From Fredinandcohnia onubensis (GTDB lineage Bacteria > Bacillota > Bacilli > Bacillales > Bacillaceae_L): a DNA stretch of 64,000 bases. Under the pieces are notes generated by a model that made no database searches, had not been told where the DNA came from, and was given only the letters and a program-made list of their open reading frames with translations. Positions 9,001 to 16,666 of the stretch are shown here, in pieces. Location: positions 470,214-534,213 of the forward strand of contig NZ_NSEB01000012.1 of assembly GCF_002734215.1 (NCBI RefSeq). Reading direction: 5' to 3'. Position numbers and translations under genes: made by a program. Position 1 is the stretch's first letter. Every line of letters starts with the position of its first letter.

Positions 9001-9394
9001 TTACAACCAACTTATCGCTCGTTGTAAGCATGTCCAGTCTTTTAGTAAGCAAATCGTCCTGATCGGGACGGTTTTCCCAAGCTATCTTTTCTTCACCGAG
9101 CCAATCCACAACCTTGAATGAATATGTACTTCCTACAATAGACGGCTCAATTTGAGAGATTAATTGCCCAACTGTAGTTCCCGATTGCACTGTTAGCGTT
9201 TTCTCAACGTCATTCAGTGTCTCAATATTTGGTGCTTCAGCCGCTTTTTGAATACTTACCTTTGCGGAATCTGTTACTTTATCCTGCGCTTCAACATCTT
9301 CGGCGTAAACACTAAAATTGACAAATAAGGAAAACAAAAGAGCCATAACGAGTGTCAATGAAAGTGCCCTTGTACTATGTCTTTTTCGTTTCAT
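6062..9394 (-). CDS. Secreted GH28-like right-handed beta-helix protein with C-terminal InlB/Flg_new-type repeats
   Basis: The 1110-residue protein has a classic signal peptide (MKRKRHSTRALSLTLVMALLFSLF, cleavage after VYA). A pectate-lyase/GH28-type beta helix spans about residues 180-640, followed by Ig-like segments (about 640-880) and two repeat modules of the InlB_B/Listeria-Bacteroides type (about 890-1045, e.g. SFDGNGGTGNM and LYAVWD). The GH28 acidic residues are visible as NSDG (382-385) and KDD (404-406), with FRIK (481-484) for the R-x-K motif. The G-H-G motif reads GSG (438-440), so the active-site histidine is absent. It probably acts outside the cell on pectin-like or other polysaccharides. 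A strong promoter and long leader precede it. The start at 9394 has GGGGT upstream. Confidence 0.85.
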   Translation of the reverse strand: MKRKRHSTRALSLTLVMALLFSLFVNFSVYAEDVEAQDKVTDSAKVSIQKAAEAPNIETLNDVEKTLTVQSGTTVGQLISQIEPSIVGSTYSFKVVDWLGEEKIAWENRPDQDDLLTKRLDMLTTSDKLVVSAGTDETAEYEILVPGEAPYWNTDRYNSILDSVKSNLPVFPDNIFDITSSEYAGLVRQVTEGDTIVDDYTLVFRKAIADVTKAGGGTVLVPKRTEPYRTGAIQLDNNVNLHIEKGATIDFLNIVTGEYYPRSLTTFEGIDYYGFSPAIYAHNKENIAITGGGKIEFTNTSQWSGDVDNTIRNWNYANTPVEKRDAFSLNQKITVSLVQFYSSKNILIEGVTFGNSPFWSINPVQSENILLRGVTITSISSNSDGFNPESSRNVIIENNVFANKDDNIALKSGRTNNGKLREKPTENIIIRSNIFWQGSGISVGSEAAGGINNIFIENNFHNGVHENDSTNPMGNLSRNVFRIKTANSLDAVFEDIFFRNIAVGGMREYLFHIERVADQDMWFQTAEISNYGTKKNVAQIRNIAMSNVFSVANRATGNVDSTFSGFIETEISDLRAIDSLYFKDIDITSSRLTNGKNLTVNNVTNLEMDNVRINDTLYNTEHSISIEDVEVNGVALNELSTTEVTSHGDNGTVEVTGRVVTDIANYENIGSVRVSYDIDKNFAIAELSKVGDEVRFKATLTNVGAGIHDLAVVAKNNKLPHYVVDNNLDNRKSADMVYHDVKTFEIDVEGTLRTMDVRFEYAPSLTPYHNVPVFMYGESAKIIAVITDAKTGEPVEGATINVNNQSNFGVEVDGNTIMLSGIRDNAIVRNHIVINITHPGYVSKEHHFRRVVSVPDSSRLKTIMPSYSSLITYKVVGNGNMLATADGTSINSGTNVNVGQFVEFTATPDLGFKVKGWSLNGVSVNDTNDTYTFTSLSNADVMVEFEREEGTSIVSFDGNGGTGNMDSAKIISNKYAVPESSFIAPIGMKFVGWRVNNKGEVLVPGTNINVDGDFTLYAVWDYIIKVDNVSNGNMQANINFDIRSANGQGYTVYISDSGEKDTFKIADFNFNSKGAHVRNLANGKTYFAYIEYNNDGVFELSKIVTLEQHK

Positions 9395-9433
9395 ATAAGA
9401 ATACCCCGTTCTTTAAGTGGATTGTTGATTTGT

Positions 9434-9454
9434 CATAGCATATACTTTGCTATG
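9434..9454 (-). promoter_or_regulatory. Hairpin in the leader of the GH28-like gene
   Basis: CATAGCA and TGCTATG form a perfect 7-bp stem with a 7-base loop, about 40 bases upstream of the start codon. It falls within the predicted 160-base untranslated leader and lacks a T-run, so a leader structure is more likely than a terminator. Confidence 0.5.
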
Positions 9455-9562
9455 TTCTGCCCTTCTTTATCCTCTAAGAGACGACAGCCCTCCCATGCCA
9501 TCGATTCTATATTTAGTAGTTTCAGAAAAAACGCACAACTTCTCAGATTTCTCAACGGAGAT

Positions 9563-9591
9563 ATAATATAATGCATTGTGAACTATGTCAA
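9563..9591 (-). promoter_or_regulatory. Sigma-A promoter for the GH28-like gene
   Basis: The minus strand carries TTGACA (9586-9591), a 17-base spacer and TATTAT (9563-9568), a near-perfect vegetative promoter. Transcription would begin near 9556, giving a leader of about 160 bases. Confidence 0.75.
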
Positions 9592-9750
9592 TCCGACTTT
9601 TGTAATATTCCATTAAATCTAATTATTAATAATTATCAAAAAATATTATCAACAGAGTCTACTATTCAATTTTTATTATCATATTTGAATCGCTACGTTT
9701 TGTGTTTTTGTGCTAACGGGTGTTAGTTGAAGAACAGTCATTAAATAATA

Positions 9751-9786
9751 GAAAACGCAGAGGTTACTAAAACCTCTACGTTTTCA
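9751..9786 (-). terminator. Terminator after the HGHH nuclease gene
   Basis: The hairpin GAAAACGTAGAGGTTTTAGT / AACCTCTGCGTTTTC on the minus strand lies about 115 bases downstream of the stop at 9901. It is symmetric enough to act in both directions. Confidence 0.7.
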
Positions 9787-9900
9787 GTGTGTTTTTGTTG
9801 ATTAAAAGTATGAGATTTACCTTAATATTGACCTTGTGATTTCGGTCACAACGTATGAGATACATAACTTATCAAACCCAAAGCAACAGATAGAACTATA

Positions 9901-11163
9901 TTAAAATTGCTTTAAAGCTAATTGATATACATGATTTTGACGGAGATTATTGCATAATAGATAAGCTTGTTGTTCTTGTTTAGAAACGTGGAATTTCTTA
10001 CCCATTTTTAGCGCACTGTATCCAAATCTTAATGCAATTAAAATGCCGGTTGGATCTGGAATAAGAGCGTCTAGAACTAGACCACCTAGTACATCCAATC
10101 CAATATCGATTCCTATTCCAATAACACTAAAAGCAACTAATTCAGCGGTTGCTGTAACAATAGCGTCCTTATACTGTTTCCTTGCTTCCTCAATCGCGAG
10201 TCCATTTTTCCGACTCTTAATGAACTGGATAGTCGCCATCGCAATACTCATGATAAAAAATGTGCCGTTTAATATGCTCATTTCAATTAATAAATCTGAT
10301 ATACCCATAAGAGATAAATTGGTTAAACTAAAAGTCAACAATTCTTTAGAACTATAGCTAATGGCACCAAGTCCTAATCCAATCATACCGTTTACTTTAG
10401 CAGATAGAATTGCATCATATTTTTTGGTTGACCATGGGCGTGGATCTTTTTTCAATCGATATAAATCAATGATTTCGTTAATTGCCAAATATACAATTGC
10501 AGATGATGCCATTGATGTAGCTCCAGCTTCCCAAAAATTTAGAGTAATCAGCTTCTCGTTATACTCAAGAGTCATTTGTAATTTCTCATCGTTCGTATGT
10601 GCGTATTGTAAATATTCTTGTTGTGTAGGATTTTTTGTATCACCGCCATGCAGAAATTCCCTATGTCCTTCTGTTGTGGCGAGAAGAATATTATCAGGAT
10701 CACTTGCTAGTATTGTATCAGTAGGATTTTCACGTATTGTTTCTACATGATGCCCGTGTATGTTCTCAATCGGCTTAGCAGTTCCTGGTTCCCATTGACG
10801 TATTGAATCAATTTGTTTTACAGTAAAAAACGCTTCTTTACCTTTGTCATCGATATAATTAAATACTTGTTTCGGGGCATTTAACTCTTCATTTGCAAAA
10901 AAACGATAGCTTTCCCATTCATTGGTGACCCCGTAATTTCTTGCTGTCGCCATTGAGATGTCGGGATTAATGGTTAGTGATTCGTTGAAGTCATCATATC
11001 GTTTAATAGCTTTTTCTTGATAAGCTAAATATTCTTCTTCCCGCGGCTCGATAATCAGTTCATCAGCCATCCAAGTCCCAGAGATCGATCCTACTAGTGC
11101 TCCGTTATATTTGGTAGGATCAGTCCGAAAATACCGATTTTGATGATGACGTAACTTTTTCAA
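9901..11163 (-). CDS. Membrane protein with HGHH-type (HNH/ENDO VII-fold) nuclease motif
   Basis: A 420-residue protein. Residues about 115-182 carry a pattern typical of HNH/endonuclease VII-fold nucleases: IHGHHVETI (135-143), DPDNI (155-159), EGHREFLHGG (165-174) and NPT. Residues about 205-385 are strongly hydrophobic, with several predicted membrane segments rich in glycine and serine. Such GHH motifs are known from polymorphic toxins and phage nucleases, but a fusion to a C-terminal membrane region is unusual. The start is a TTG at 11163, directly after the stop of the upstream gene, with AAAGGTGG inside that gene, so translation is coupled. The function is unknown; a toxin- or defence-like role is inference. 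Confidence 0.7.
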   Translation of the reverse strand: MKKLRHHQNRYFRTDPTKYNGALVGSISGTWMADELIIEPREEEYLAYQEKAIKRYDDFNESLTINPDISMATARNYGVTNEWESYRFFANEELNAPKQVFNYIDDKGKEAFFTVKQIDSIRQWEPGTAKPIENIHGHHVETIRENPTDTILASDPDNILLATTEGHREFLHGGDTKNPTQQEYLQYAHTNDEKLQMTLEYNEKLITLNFWEAGATSMASSAIVYLAINEIIDLYRLKKDPRPWSTKKYDAILSAKVNGMIGLGLGAISYSSKELLTFSLTNLSLMGISDLLIEMSILNGTFFIMSIAMATIQFIKSRKNGLAIEEARKQYKDAIVTATAELVAFSVIGIGIDIGLDVLGGLVLDALIPDPTGILIALRFGYSALKMGKKFHVSKQEQQAYLLCNNLRQNHVYQLALKQF

Positions 11164-12282
11164 TTATGATCCCACCTTTTTAAGAGGCGTATTTAACATA
11201 AGCTCTGTGAGCATTGGTTTTGCAGCTGGTGATAATTTAGCAAATATATCAGAATATACATTTTGAAAATAAATCTGTGTGGGCATAGAGAAATAGTTTT
11301 GCTCCCAGCCACCAAGTTCTCTTGTTAATTCTTCCAACATTTCACCCTTTTTGTATCTCGTTTCTAATTGGTTAAATTTAGACTGAGCTCTTTTAAAAGC
11401 TTGTATCGCTCTACTGTTGTATGCTTTTACTTGTTCTTGTGAAGGTTCCGTATTAATCTGTTTCATTAATTGGGCTGTTAGATTTTGATAATGAGAAAAT
11501 AATTCAGGATAGTGTTTCAGGATATTTTTATCTATTGACTCATCCAGTTTTTCAATTTTCTTCAATTCATGTTCTGTTATATCGAGCGATACCAGTTGCT
11601 GTAGTTCTTGTAGTGTCTTGTTTGTTTTTTCAATAAAAATACGTTCTTGGTTACTCATATACTCATTACCAAGACGCAGTGTTTCATCCTTAAAGGTCTT
11701 CGCCGAGAACCAATCATTTGGTTTACAATTATCGAGATGAATACGTGCTGCATGATTTAATTTCTCAATGATTCGTTTTCTAGTACGATCATCCACATTT
11801 GGTAACAGGGTTTGTAATGTTTCTTTATATGCCATAACCAACACAGGTATCATCGGATATTTATTTATAGCGGTTTCTAATATTTGTACTTTTTCATTTG
11901 GAGATTTTGCTAGCGATGCTTTTTCAATCCATTGTTGGATTTCTTTCTCTTCCTCAAATAAATATACATTTAATTTCTCAAGAAGAAGATTTTCAGAGTG
12001 TTTAACAGCATGTTCTATACCAACCTTTGTTTCTTCTTTTAATTGAGTTACTTCAACCTTTAGGTTTTCTTTTAAATCCTCAAAGTATTGTGAAATAACT
12101 TGTCTTGCCTCTTTCTCAAATTTTTGAAAGTTCTCCTGTTGCTTTTCGTCTATATTTGTTAATTCTGTTTTAAAATAGTCTGCCATCTCACTCATTTGAA
12201 CTTGTTGGGTACGTATCGTTTTACTATTCATGATTACCACTATCAGAGTAACAATTGATAAAGTTATTAAAACATATGTCAT
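11164..12282 (-). CDS. Membrane-anchored coiled-coil protein, partner of the HGHH nuclease
   Basis: A 372-residue protein. Residues 2-18 are a single hydrophobic anchor (YVLITLSIVTLIVVIM). About 25-110 form a long charged coiled coil (TNIDEKQQENFQKFEKEARQ onward), and the remainder is helical with a TPR-like stretch near 120-160. No enzymatic motif is visible. The start ATG at 12282 has GGAGG seven bases upstream. Its stop codon touches the TTG of the nuclease gene, so the two are one transcriptional and translational unit. It most likely scaffolds, positions or restrains the nuclease at the membrane, which is inference from context only. Confidence 0.7.
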   Translation of the reverse strand: MTYVLITLSIVTLIVVIMNSKTIRTQQVQMSEMADYFKTELTNIDEKQQENFQKFEKEARQVISQYFEDLKENLKVEVTQLKEETKVGIEHAVKHSENLLLEKLNVYLFEEEKEIQQWIEKASLAKSPNEKVQILETAINKYPMIPVLVMAYKETLQTLLPNVDDRTRKRIIEKLNHAARIHLDNCKPNDWFSAKTFKDETLRLGNEYMSNQERIFIEKTNKTLQELQQLVSLDITEHELKKIEKLDESIDKNILKHYPELFSHYQNLTAQLMKQINTEPSQEQVKAYNSRAIQAFKRAQSKFNQLETRYKKGEMLEELTRELGGWEQNYFSMPTQIYFQNVYSDIFAKLSPAAKPMLTELMLNTPLKKVGS

Positions 12283-12419
12283 ATTTTAACCTCCAAGATT
12301 AACGAGGGATTGAGAATCAGGTCATTTACACATTTTTCGAAAACTGTAGAGTGAGAGCCTGTCCGCTTGTCCCATTAGTAATATTTTCTTCTACATGTTA
12401 GAGTAGGATATTAATATTG

Positions 12420-12866
12420 TTATATACCTATCGATACAATCATTTTTCCATCTGTTAATTTGTATTTCTTAATGTTTCCGATAGGTACTCGCTTTACTTT
12501 TTCAAGATTGTTAAGATTAATTGTGATTAATTTTCCGTCATAGGATAAATATGGTGGGTTATTAAAGATTTTTTTATTCAAGAAGTTGAGATTGAGAGGT
12601 TTGAAGTTTTTAATTTTAAGATGTATCTCTCTATTTTCCATTTTGACAGGTAAAAGTACGATTTTAAAAGAAACTTCTTTGTTAAAAAGTTTTTCTACTT
12701 CGATTTTTCCTGTTAGTGTAATTCCGTCATTTGCTATAAGAAGATTAGTATCTTTCACTTTATCCGTTTTTTTTATAAGTTCATGAATCATATTTTCAGT
12801 AATTGGGATAGGTACACCTTTATCAATTTTATTTACATGTTGTTTAACTTTTTCAAGTATGCTCAC
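12420..12866 (-). CDS. Hypothetical protein, beta-rich
   Basis: A 148-residue Lys/Ile-rich protein without signal peptide or membrane segment. The central part (LTGKIEVEKLFNKEVSFKI, then LKIKNFKPLNLNFLNKK) suggests amphipathic beta strands of a lipid-binding or BPI-like shape, but no family can be named. The start is a GTG at 12866 with AAAGGGGAT upstream. It lies 137 bases downstream of the region before the coiled-coil gene and is probably its own unit. Confidence 0.6.
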   Translation of the reverse strand: MSILEKVKQHVNKIDKGVPIPITENMIHELIKKTDKVKDTNLLIANDGITLTGKIEVEKLFNKEVSFKIVLLPVKMENREIHLKIKNFKPLNLNFLNKKIFNNPPYLSYDGKLITINLNNLEKVKRVPIGNIKKYKLTDGKMIVSIGI

Positions 12867-13328
12867 TATGAATCCCCTTTTAATCTATATTTTTCTCTAA
12901 GGTACTTTACTATCAAATCTACACACTACTTCTGTTCTGTAAAATAACTCTTTGTCCTATCTAAAAATCAACAAAATGAACCAACGATTATTTACCATCC
13001 TTCAATAAAAATCCCCCTATTTAGCGTTTGATAATAATAACATCAGAGTTATTCTAAGAGAATTTTTCTAATTATGCATTGGTAATTTATTGTCAATTTT
13101 TCAAGATTAACTGAAATAGCTTATACCTTTAATGGGATAGAAATAATTACCTTTTTATCACAGGCTATAAAATCTTATCCTTTTAGATGTGGAATTTTGT
13201 AACAGGATGTCTGCGCTTATAAATCTCTTAAGAGGAACTATAAAAAATAGCCCTAATAATTAGGACTACTTTCGGAATTCATTTCTAATTTTATATTAGG
13301 AACTTTTGCCTAACATTATTGAGTTAGG
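12867..13328. other. Intergenic stretch
   Basis: No gene was found in any frame. The only recognisable element is the terminator at 13246-13272. The remainder is AT-rich and holds the presumed promoter of the 12420 gene. Confidence 0.5.
13246..13272 (-). terminator. Terminator of the DUF91/RAMA nuclease gene
   Basis: The minus strand reads TAGTCCTAA TTA TTAGGGCTA followed by TTTTTT, about 60 bases past the stop at 13329. Confidence 0.75.
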
Positions 13329-14309
13329 TTAGTTATCTAAACCGCTAATTCCATCCATATATTCCTTCCGTATTTCAGATAATGTCTTTCCTGTGTCGTT
13401 GAGTATAGTATTCGAATAGGTTTCAACCGCTTGCCAGCCCTTTACTTCTTTTAACCATTTTTGTATAGACTTTTCTTCTCCATTCACTTGGACATTTCCA
13501 TTTTTCAGTAACACAGCTGTTGCATTTTCGTTCTTAATTCTAAGTAGGTCTCCTTCTTTAACAACACCCCACTCTATCATCGAATCAATTCTTGGTAATT
13601 GTCTGCGTTTACTTTGTCTTTTTCGATTAATTTTTGAGGTGGTCGTTCTATCCGTTAATCCAACATAATAATCATCGTATTGGTCTAGTGGTAAGATTTT
13701 TTGACTCTCAATATAGATTTCTTCGTTTATTTTATATGGGATCAATTTATAGCAATACATTTCAACACCATTCTTATTAAGCCAAGCCACAGCTGATTTT
13801 GTTTGCTCATCGAAATCAGATGCAACCAAGATAATTTGTTGTCGTTGATTGAAATCCTCCAGAGCAATATCGTTATCTTCAAAGAATGATACTATATTCC
13901 GATTTGCATGTTCCGTAATCGTTAACGAACTACTGTTATTCTCTCTACTTTTCTCCAAAAAAGGTGCATAGATTTTGCTTAGCAAATCATCGATATCTTT
14001 AATCGTTGCAAACCCTGCAGCATAACGAATCGCTTGAAATTCAAACGCTTCCCTTCTATTTTCAATATCCTTTCGATCCCGCTTAATTTCTATAAGCACA
14101 AGATCACCATTCTGATTAAGCCCAACTAAATCACATATTCCATTACTCGAATTTCTTACCTGTTGGCCGACTATTAACATCGATTCATCTTCCGCTATTA
14201 AATTTGTATTGTTCTTAATTAATTCCTCTACATGATGTTCATTCATCCCTAATTCAGTAAAACTTGTAGGTTCAATCGGTACCGCCTCTTTGTTTTTTAT
14301 GTGAAACAT
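13329..14309 (-). CDS. DUF91/NucS-like PD-(D/E)XK nuclease with C-terminal RAMA-type domain
   Basis: A 326-residue protein. Residues about 20-200 resemble the DUF91/NucS-type nuclease. The PD-(D/E)XK core is visible as GICDLVGLNQNGDLVLIEIKRDR (about residues 57-79), where D and the E-x-K pair supply catalytic residues, followed by the QAIRYAAG helix. The C-terminal 80 residues (GVVKEGDLLRIK, then KEVKGWQAVETY and TLSEIRKEYM) look like a RAMA domain, a module found in restriction and methylation systems. The start ATG at 14309 has AGGAGAG upstream. It is a single gene with its own terminator. A role in DNA restriction or repair is likely; the target is unknown. Confidence 0.75.
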   Translation of the reverse strand: MFHIKNKEAVPIEPTSFTELGMNEHHVEELIKNNTNLIAEDESMLIVGQQVRNSSNGICDLVGLNQNGDLVLIEIKRDRKDIENRREAFEFQAIRYAAGFATIKDIDDLLSKIYAPFLEKSRENNSSSLTITEHANRNIVSFFEDNDIALEDFNQRQQIILVASDFDEQTKSAVAWLNKNGVEMYCYKLIPYKINEEIYIESQKILPLDQYDDYYVGLTDRTTTSKINRKRQSKRRQLPRIDSMIEWGVVKEGDLLRIKNENATAVLLKNGNVQVNGEEKSIQKWLKEVKGWQAVETYSNTILNDTGKTLSEIRKEYMDGISGLDN

Positions 14310-14424
14310 TTGTTTCTCTCCTCATTACTATTCTTGATTCATTCGTTGGAAGGTTACTTCGCTTACTTTGTCTACCATATAATCTCACCATTCACATATT
14401 GACCTATCCATACTTCCTATAAGT

Positions 14425-15273
14425 TTAACCTTTCAAACCATCCATATGAGCTTTCAACTTCATGATATAATCCTCTGACAAATACCCTTTTGCTCCACTA
14501 AGAATTTCATCTTCATAATCTGCTGGTGGGGCCGTTTCTTCATTTTTATTTTTAACAGTAAAAGTAATGGCTTGTGTGTCCTTACCGTTTAGTTTTATCG
14601 TGACAAAGGTAGCACGGTAGGCATTTGGTGCACCCTCACGTTGGTATAGATAATTTTTCAAAGCTTCAACTGGGATTTCGAAGACCTTACCTTCTACTTG
14701 GCCACTTTCTTCCACAATATCCGCACGCCCCATTCCATCCACTTTGGATTTACGTGTAAATCGGAGGGAATAGTTATCAAGAACTCCTACCCCAACCATA
14801 TTTTGAAAATAGTGGTCTACTCCTTTTTCAATAAACCGCTTGTGATCCATGCAGCTTCCATAGGCAAAATATAGTACCGTACCACGTTGTTTATTTAGTA
14901 ATCTGTACTCCTTCCAATCACCGTCGGGAATTCGATTGTTTAGCAAATTAGATTGACCCGCAATATACACATACGCTGTGACTGGACCTTTGTCTGTGTA
15001 AACCATCTGTTCAACTCTCTCATATAAATTGTTTTCTCTTCCTTCACGAAAGCCCTCTAATTGGTCGATTTGCCTCAACTCAAGATCAGTTACTGTGTAA
15101 AGTTCTCCATACACACGTGATGAACGGGACTGTTTCACTGCTGGATAGCCATACCCTGTATCATATAATTCTCCATTGGTCCAACACTGTTCTGCCAATC
15201 TGGTTGCCTCTTTCAGGTAGTGAGCATTACCTTCTCCTTTACGCAATGTTCCATATACAAACATGTTCTTCAT
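14425..15273 (-). CDS. ykqA: Two-domain gamma-glutamylcyclotransferase-like protein (YkqA-like)
   Basis: A 282-residue protein with two GGCT/AIG2-like domains in tandem. The N-terminal one begins FVYGTLRKGEGN and the C-terminal one begins YFAYGSCMDHKRF, both carrying the YGTLR/YGS signature loops. B. subtilis YkqA has the same fused layout. GGCT enzymes act on gamma-glutamyl amines or peptides with release of 5-oxoproline, but the reaction of this fusion is not established. The start was moved to the ATG at 15273, with GGAGTGG upstream; a GTG at 15282 overlaps the ribosome site. It is the second gene before the shared hairpin at 15308. Confidence 0.8.
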   Translation of the reverse strand: MKNMFVYGTLRKGEGNAHYLKEATRLAEQCWTNGELYDTGYGYPAVKQSRSSRVYGELYTVTDLELRQIDQLEGFREGRENNLYERVEQMVYTDKGPVTAYVYIAGQSNLLNNRIPDGDWKEYRLLNKQRGTVLYFAYGSCMDHKRFIEKGVDHYFQNMVGVGVLDNYSLRFTRKSKVDGMGRADIVEESGQVEGKVFEIPVEALKNYLYQREGAPNAYRATFVTIKLNGKDTQAITFTVKNKNEETAPPADYEDEILSGAKGYLSEDYIMKLKAHMDGLKG

Positions 15274-15307
15274 CTTTACCACTCCTCATTATTTGTTAGG
15301 CTTAGTA

Positions 15308-15342
15308 TAAAAAGAAAAGGTTGGCAGTCAGCCAACCTTCAA
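15308..15342 (-). terminator. Terminator of regulator copy 2
   Basis: A perfect stem AAGGTTGGC / GCCAACCTT (15317-15339) with TTTTC on the minus-strand side, ten bases after the stop of the regulator gene. Confidence 0.8.
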
Positions 15343-15352
15343 AAATGGTAGG

Positions 15353-16267
15353 TTAAAGAATCGTTATAATTTTCGTATCAATGGAACTCCACGTATACCC
15401 GTACCCACGTTTGTTCACAATTGGATTCTGTGTATTTTCTGGGAGGCACTTTTTTACCTTTCGATTAATCTTGGAGATAATCGGTTTAATGGAGGAGAGC
15501 GTAGGTGCCTCGTCCTCTTGCCACACATATTGAATCAGTTCCTCTTTTGAAACAATTCGACCTTTTTCGATTAAATATTTCAACACCTCAGCTTCTTTTC
15601 GTTGTAATTCAGTGACATCTTTCGGTCCGGAAAAGGTAGGGCGCAAGTGAGCCATATCTAATGTGGCCTCATTATCTTCATTTTCCATTTGTACATTTTC
15701 TACGTCATCAATAGTAGCAAGCATGTATGTGCCATCTGGATACCTGATTGCTCTCGTTTGCTGACCTTTTTGTGTAATTAATGCTCTCACTTCATTTATT
15801 TCACTGCTAAAATTATGTTCTTCATCTGATTCTATTGCCTTGTCCAAATAACGAATGGCTTCCAGATGGTCTCCTAGTTTATAAAATGCTTTAGCCATCG
15901 TCGCATATGCACGGAAGAGTCTGATTTTGGACAATGAAGTATGAATCGCTTTTGTAAAATATTCAATGCTTTTCTCATAATCCTGCGTATCAAAATGGAT
16001 ATGTCCCATCCTGTATAAGGCATTCGTATCATCAGGAAAAAGAGCTAACACCTCATCGAACAAGTCTTTTGCATTCACTAGATTCACGTATACTAGTTTT
16101 TCGTCCTCCCCGCTCCGGACTAGCAACTTAGCAAGCTCAACTTTATAGTCTGTGTTGTCTGGTTCTGTTTGTAATAAACCACGGAACAATTTGATTCCTT
16201 CTTTTAGCCAAGCTGCCTCATTCAGGGAACCTTGTTTTCTTCTCCAAATCATTATTTGATCTTGCAT
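15353..16267 (-). CDS. TPR / winged-helix transcriptional regulator, copy 2
   Basis: A 304-residue protein with TPR-like helices in residues about 20-190 (LKEGIKLFRGLLQTEPDNTD, NALYRMGHIHFDTQDYEKSI and AYATMAKAFYKLGDHLEAIR fit the TPR spacing). A C-terminal OmpR/PhoB-type winged helix covers about 225-300 (AEVLKYLIEKGRIVSKEELI, then ISKINRKVKK and VNKRGYGYTW). The role is inferred to be a DNA-binding regulator with a protein- or peptide-sensing repeat region. The ATG at 16267 has GAGGTG five bases upstream. It is nearly identical over its shared length to the truncated copy at 1-834, which makes this pair a candidate for recombination. Confidence 0.85.
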   Translation of the reverse strand: MQDQIMIWRRKQGSLNEAAWLKEGIKLFRGLLQTEPDNTDYKVELAKLLVRSGEDEKLVYVNLVNAKDLFDEVLALFPDDTNALYRMGHIHFDTQDYEKSIEYFTKAIHTSLSKIRLFRAYATMAKAFYKLGDHLEAIRYLDKAIESDEEHNFSSEINEVRALITQKGQQTRAIRYPDGTYMLATIDDVENVQMENEDNEATLDMAHLRPTFSGPKDVTELQRKEAEVLKYLIEKGRIVSKEELIQYVWQEDEAPTLSSIKPIISKINRKVKKCLPENTQNPIVNKRGYGYTWSSIDTKIITIL

Positions 16268-16306
16268 GGGGACACCTCATTTGTTGCATTTATAATTTTT
16301 TCATTG

Positions 16307-16350
16307 TTCCCTGATACAGCAATACTTTACCGCACTAGGGTTCAGGAAGT
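16307..16350. repeat. Degenerate GCCTGACCC-family palindrome
   Basis: TTCCCTGATACAGC ... GCACTAGGGTTCAGGAA resembles the palindromes at 2926 and 20284 but with several mismatches. Confidence 0.5.
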
Positions 16351-16380
16351 TCGATTATTTAATTTGCGCTGAGCAAGCAA

Positions 16381-16563
16381 TCAACCCTGTACAAAATAAT
16401 CCATTACCCTTTCGTCCTCCAGCATCTCATCGGTTACAACAAATCCTAGACGCTTATAGAATTGGATGGCAGCTTCATTTTCAGGCACAACTGATAAACG
16501 GATTCTCTCACAATCTACTCTTTTTGAAATCAGGCTGTCATTCCGAACTTCCGCTTTATCCAA
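16381..16563 (-). pseudogene. Truncated GNAT acetyltransferase (C-terminal half)
   Basis: Only about 60 residues remain. They match the last third of a GNAT N-acetyltransferase: RIRLSVVPENEAAIQFYKRLGF is the typical acetyl-CoA domain end, with Asn and the YKRLGF helix, and then a C-terminal beta strand. The N-terminal part with the Q/RxxGxG/A pyrophosphate loop is missing, and the upstream sequence belongs to the leader of the divergent His-rich gene. It is therefore a remnant, not a working enzyme. Confidence 0.7.
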
Positions 16564-16666
16564 CTGTTTTTAGGTAAATATCCCTTTTCATGGATACTTG
16601 CCCATAACTTTTATGGGTAGTTGCATATGCTGTAGGGACAAAGAATTCATGAAAAGAGGAATAGTT

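Noticed and set aside
6351..9062. Several plus-strand frames of 60-150 codons inside the GH28-like gene
   Set aside because: They are shadows of a long, well-supported minus-strand gene and lack ribosome sites or family similarity.
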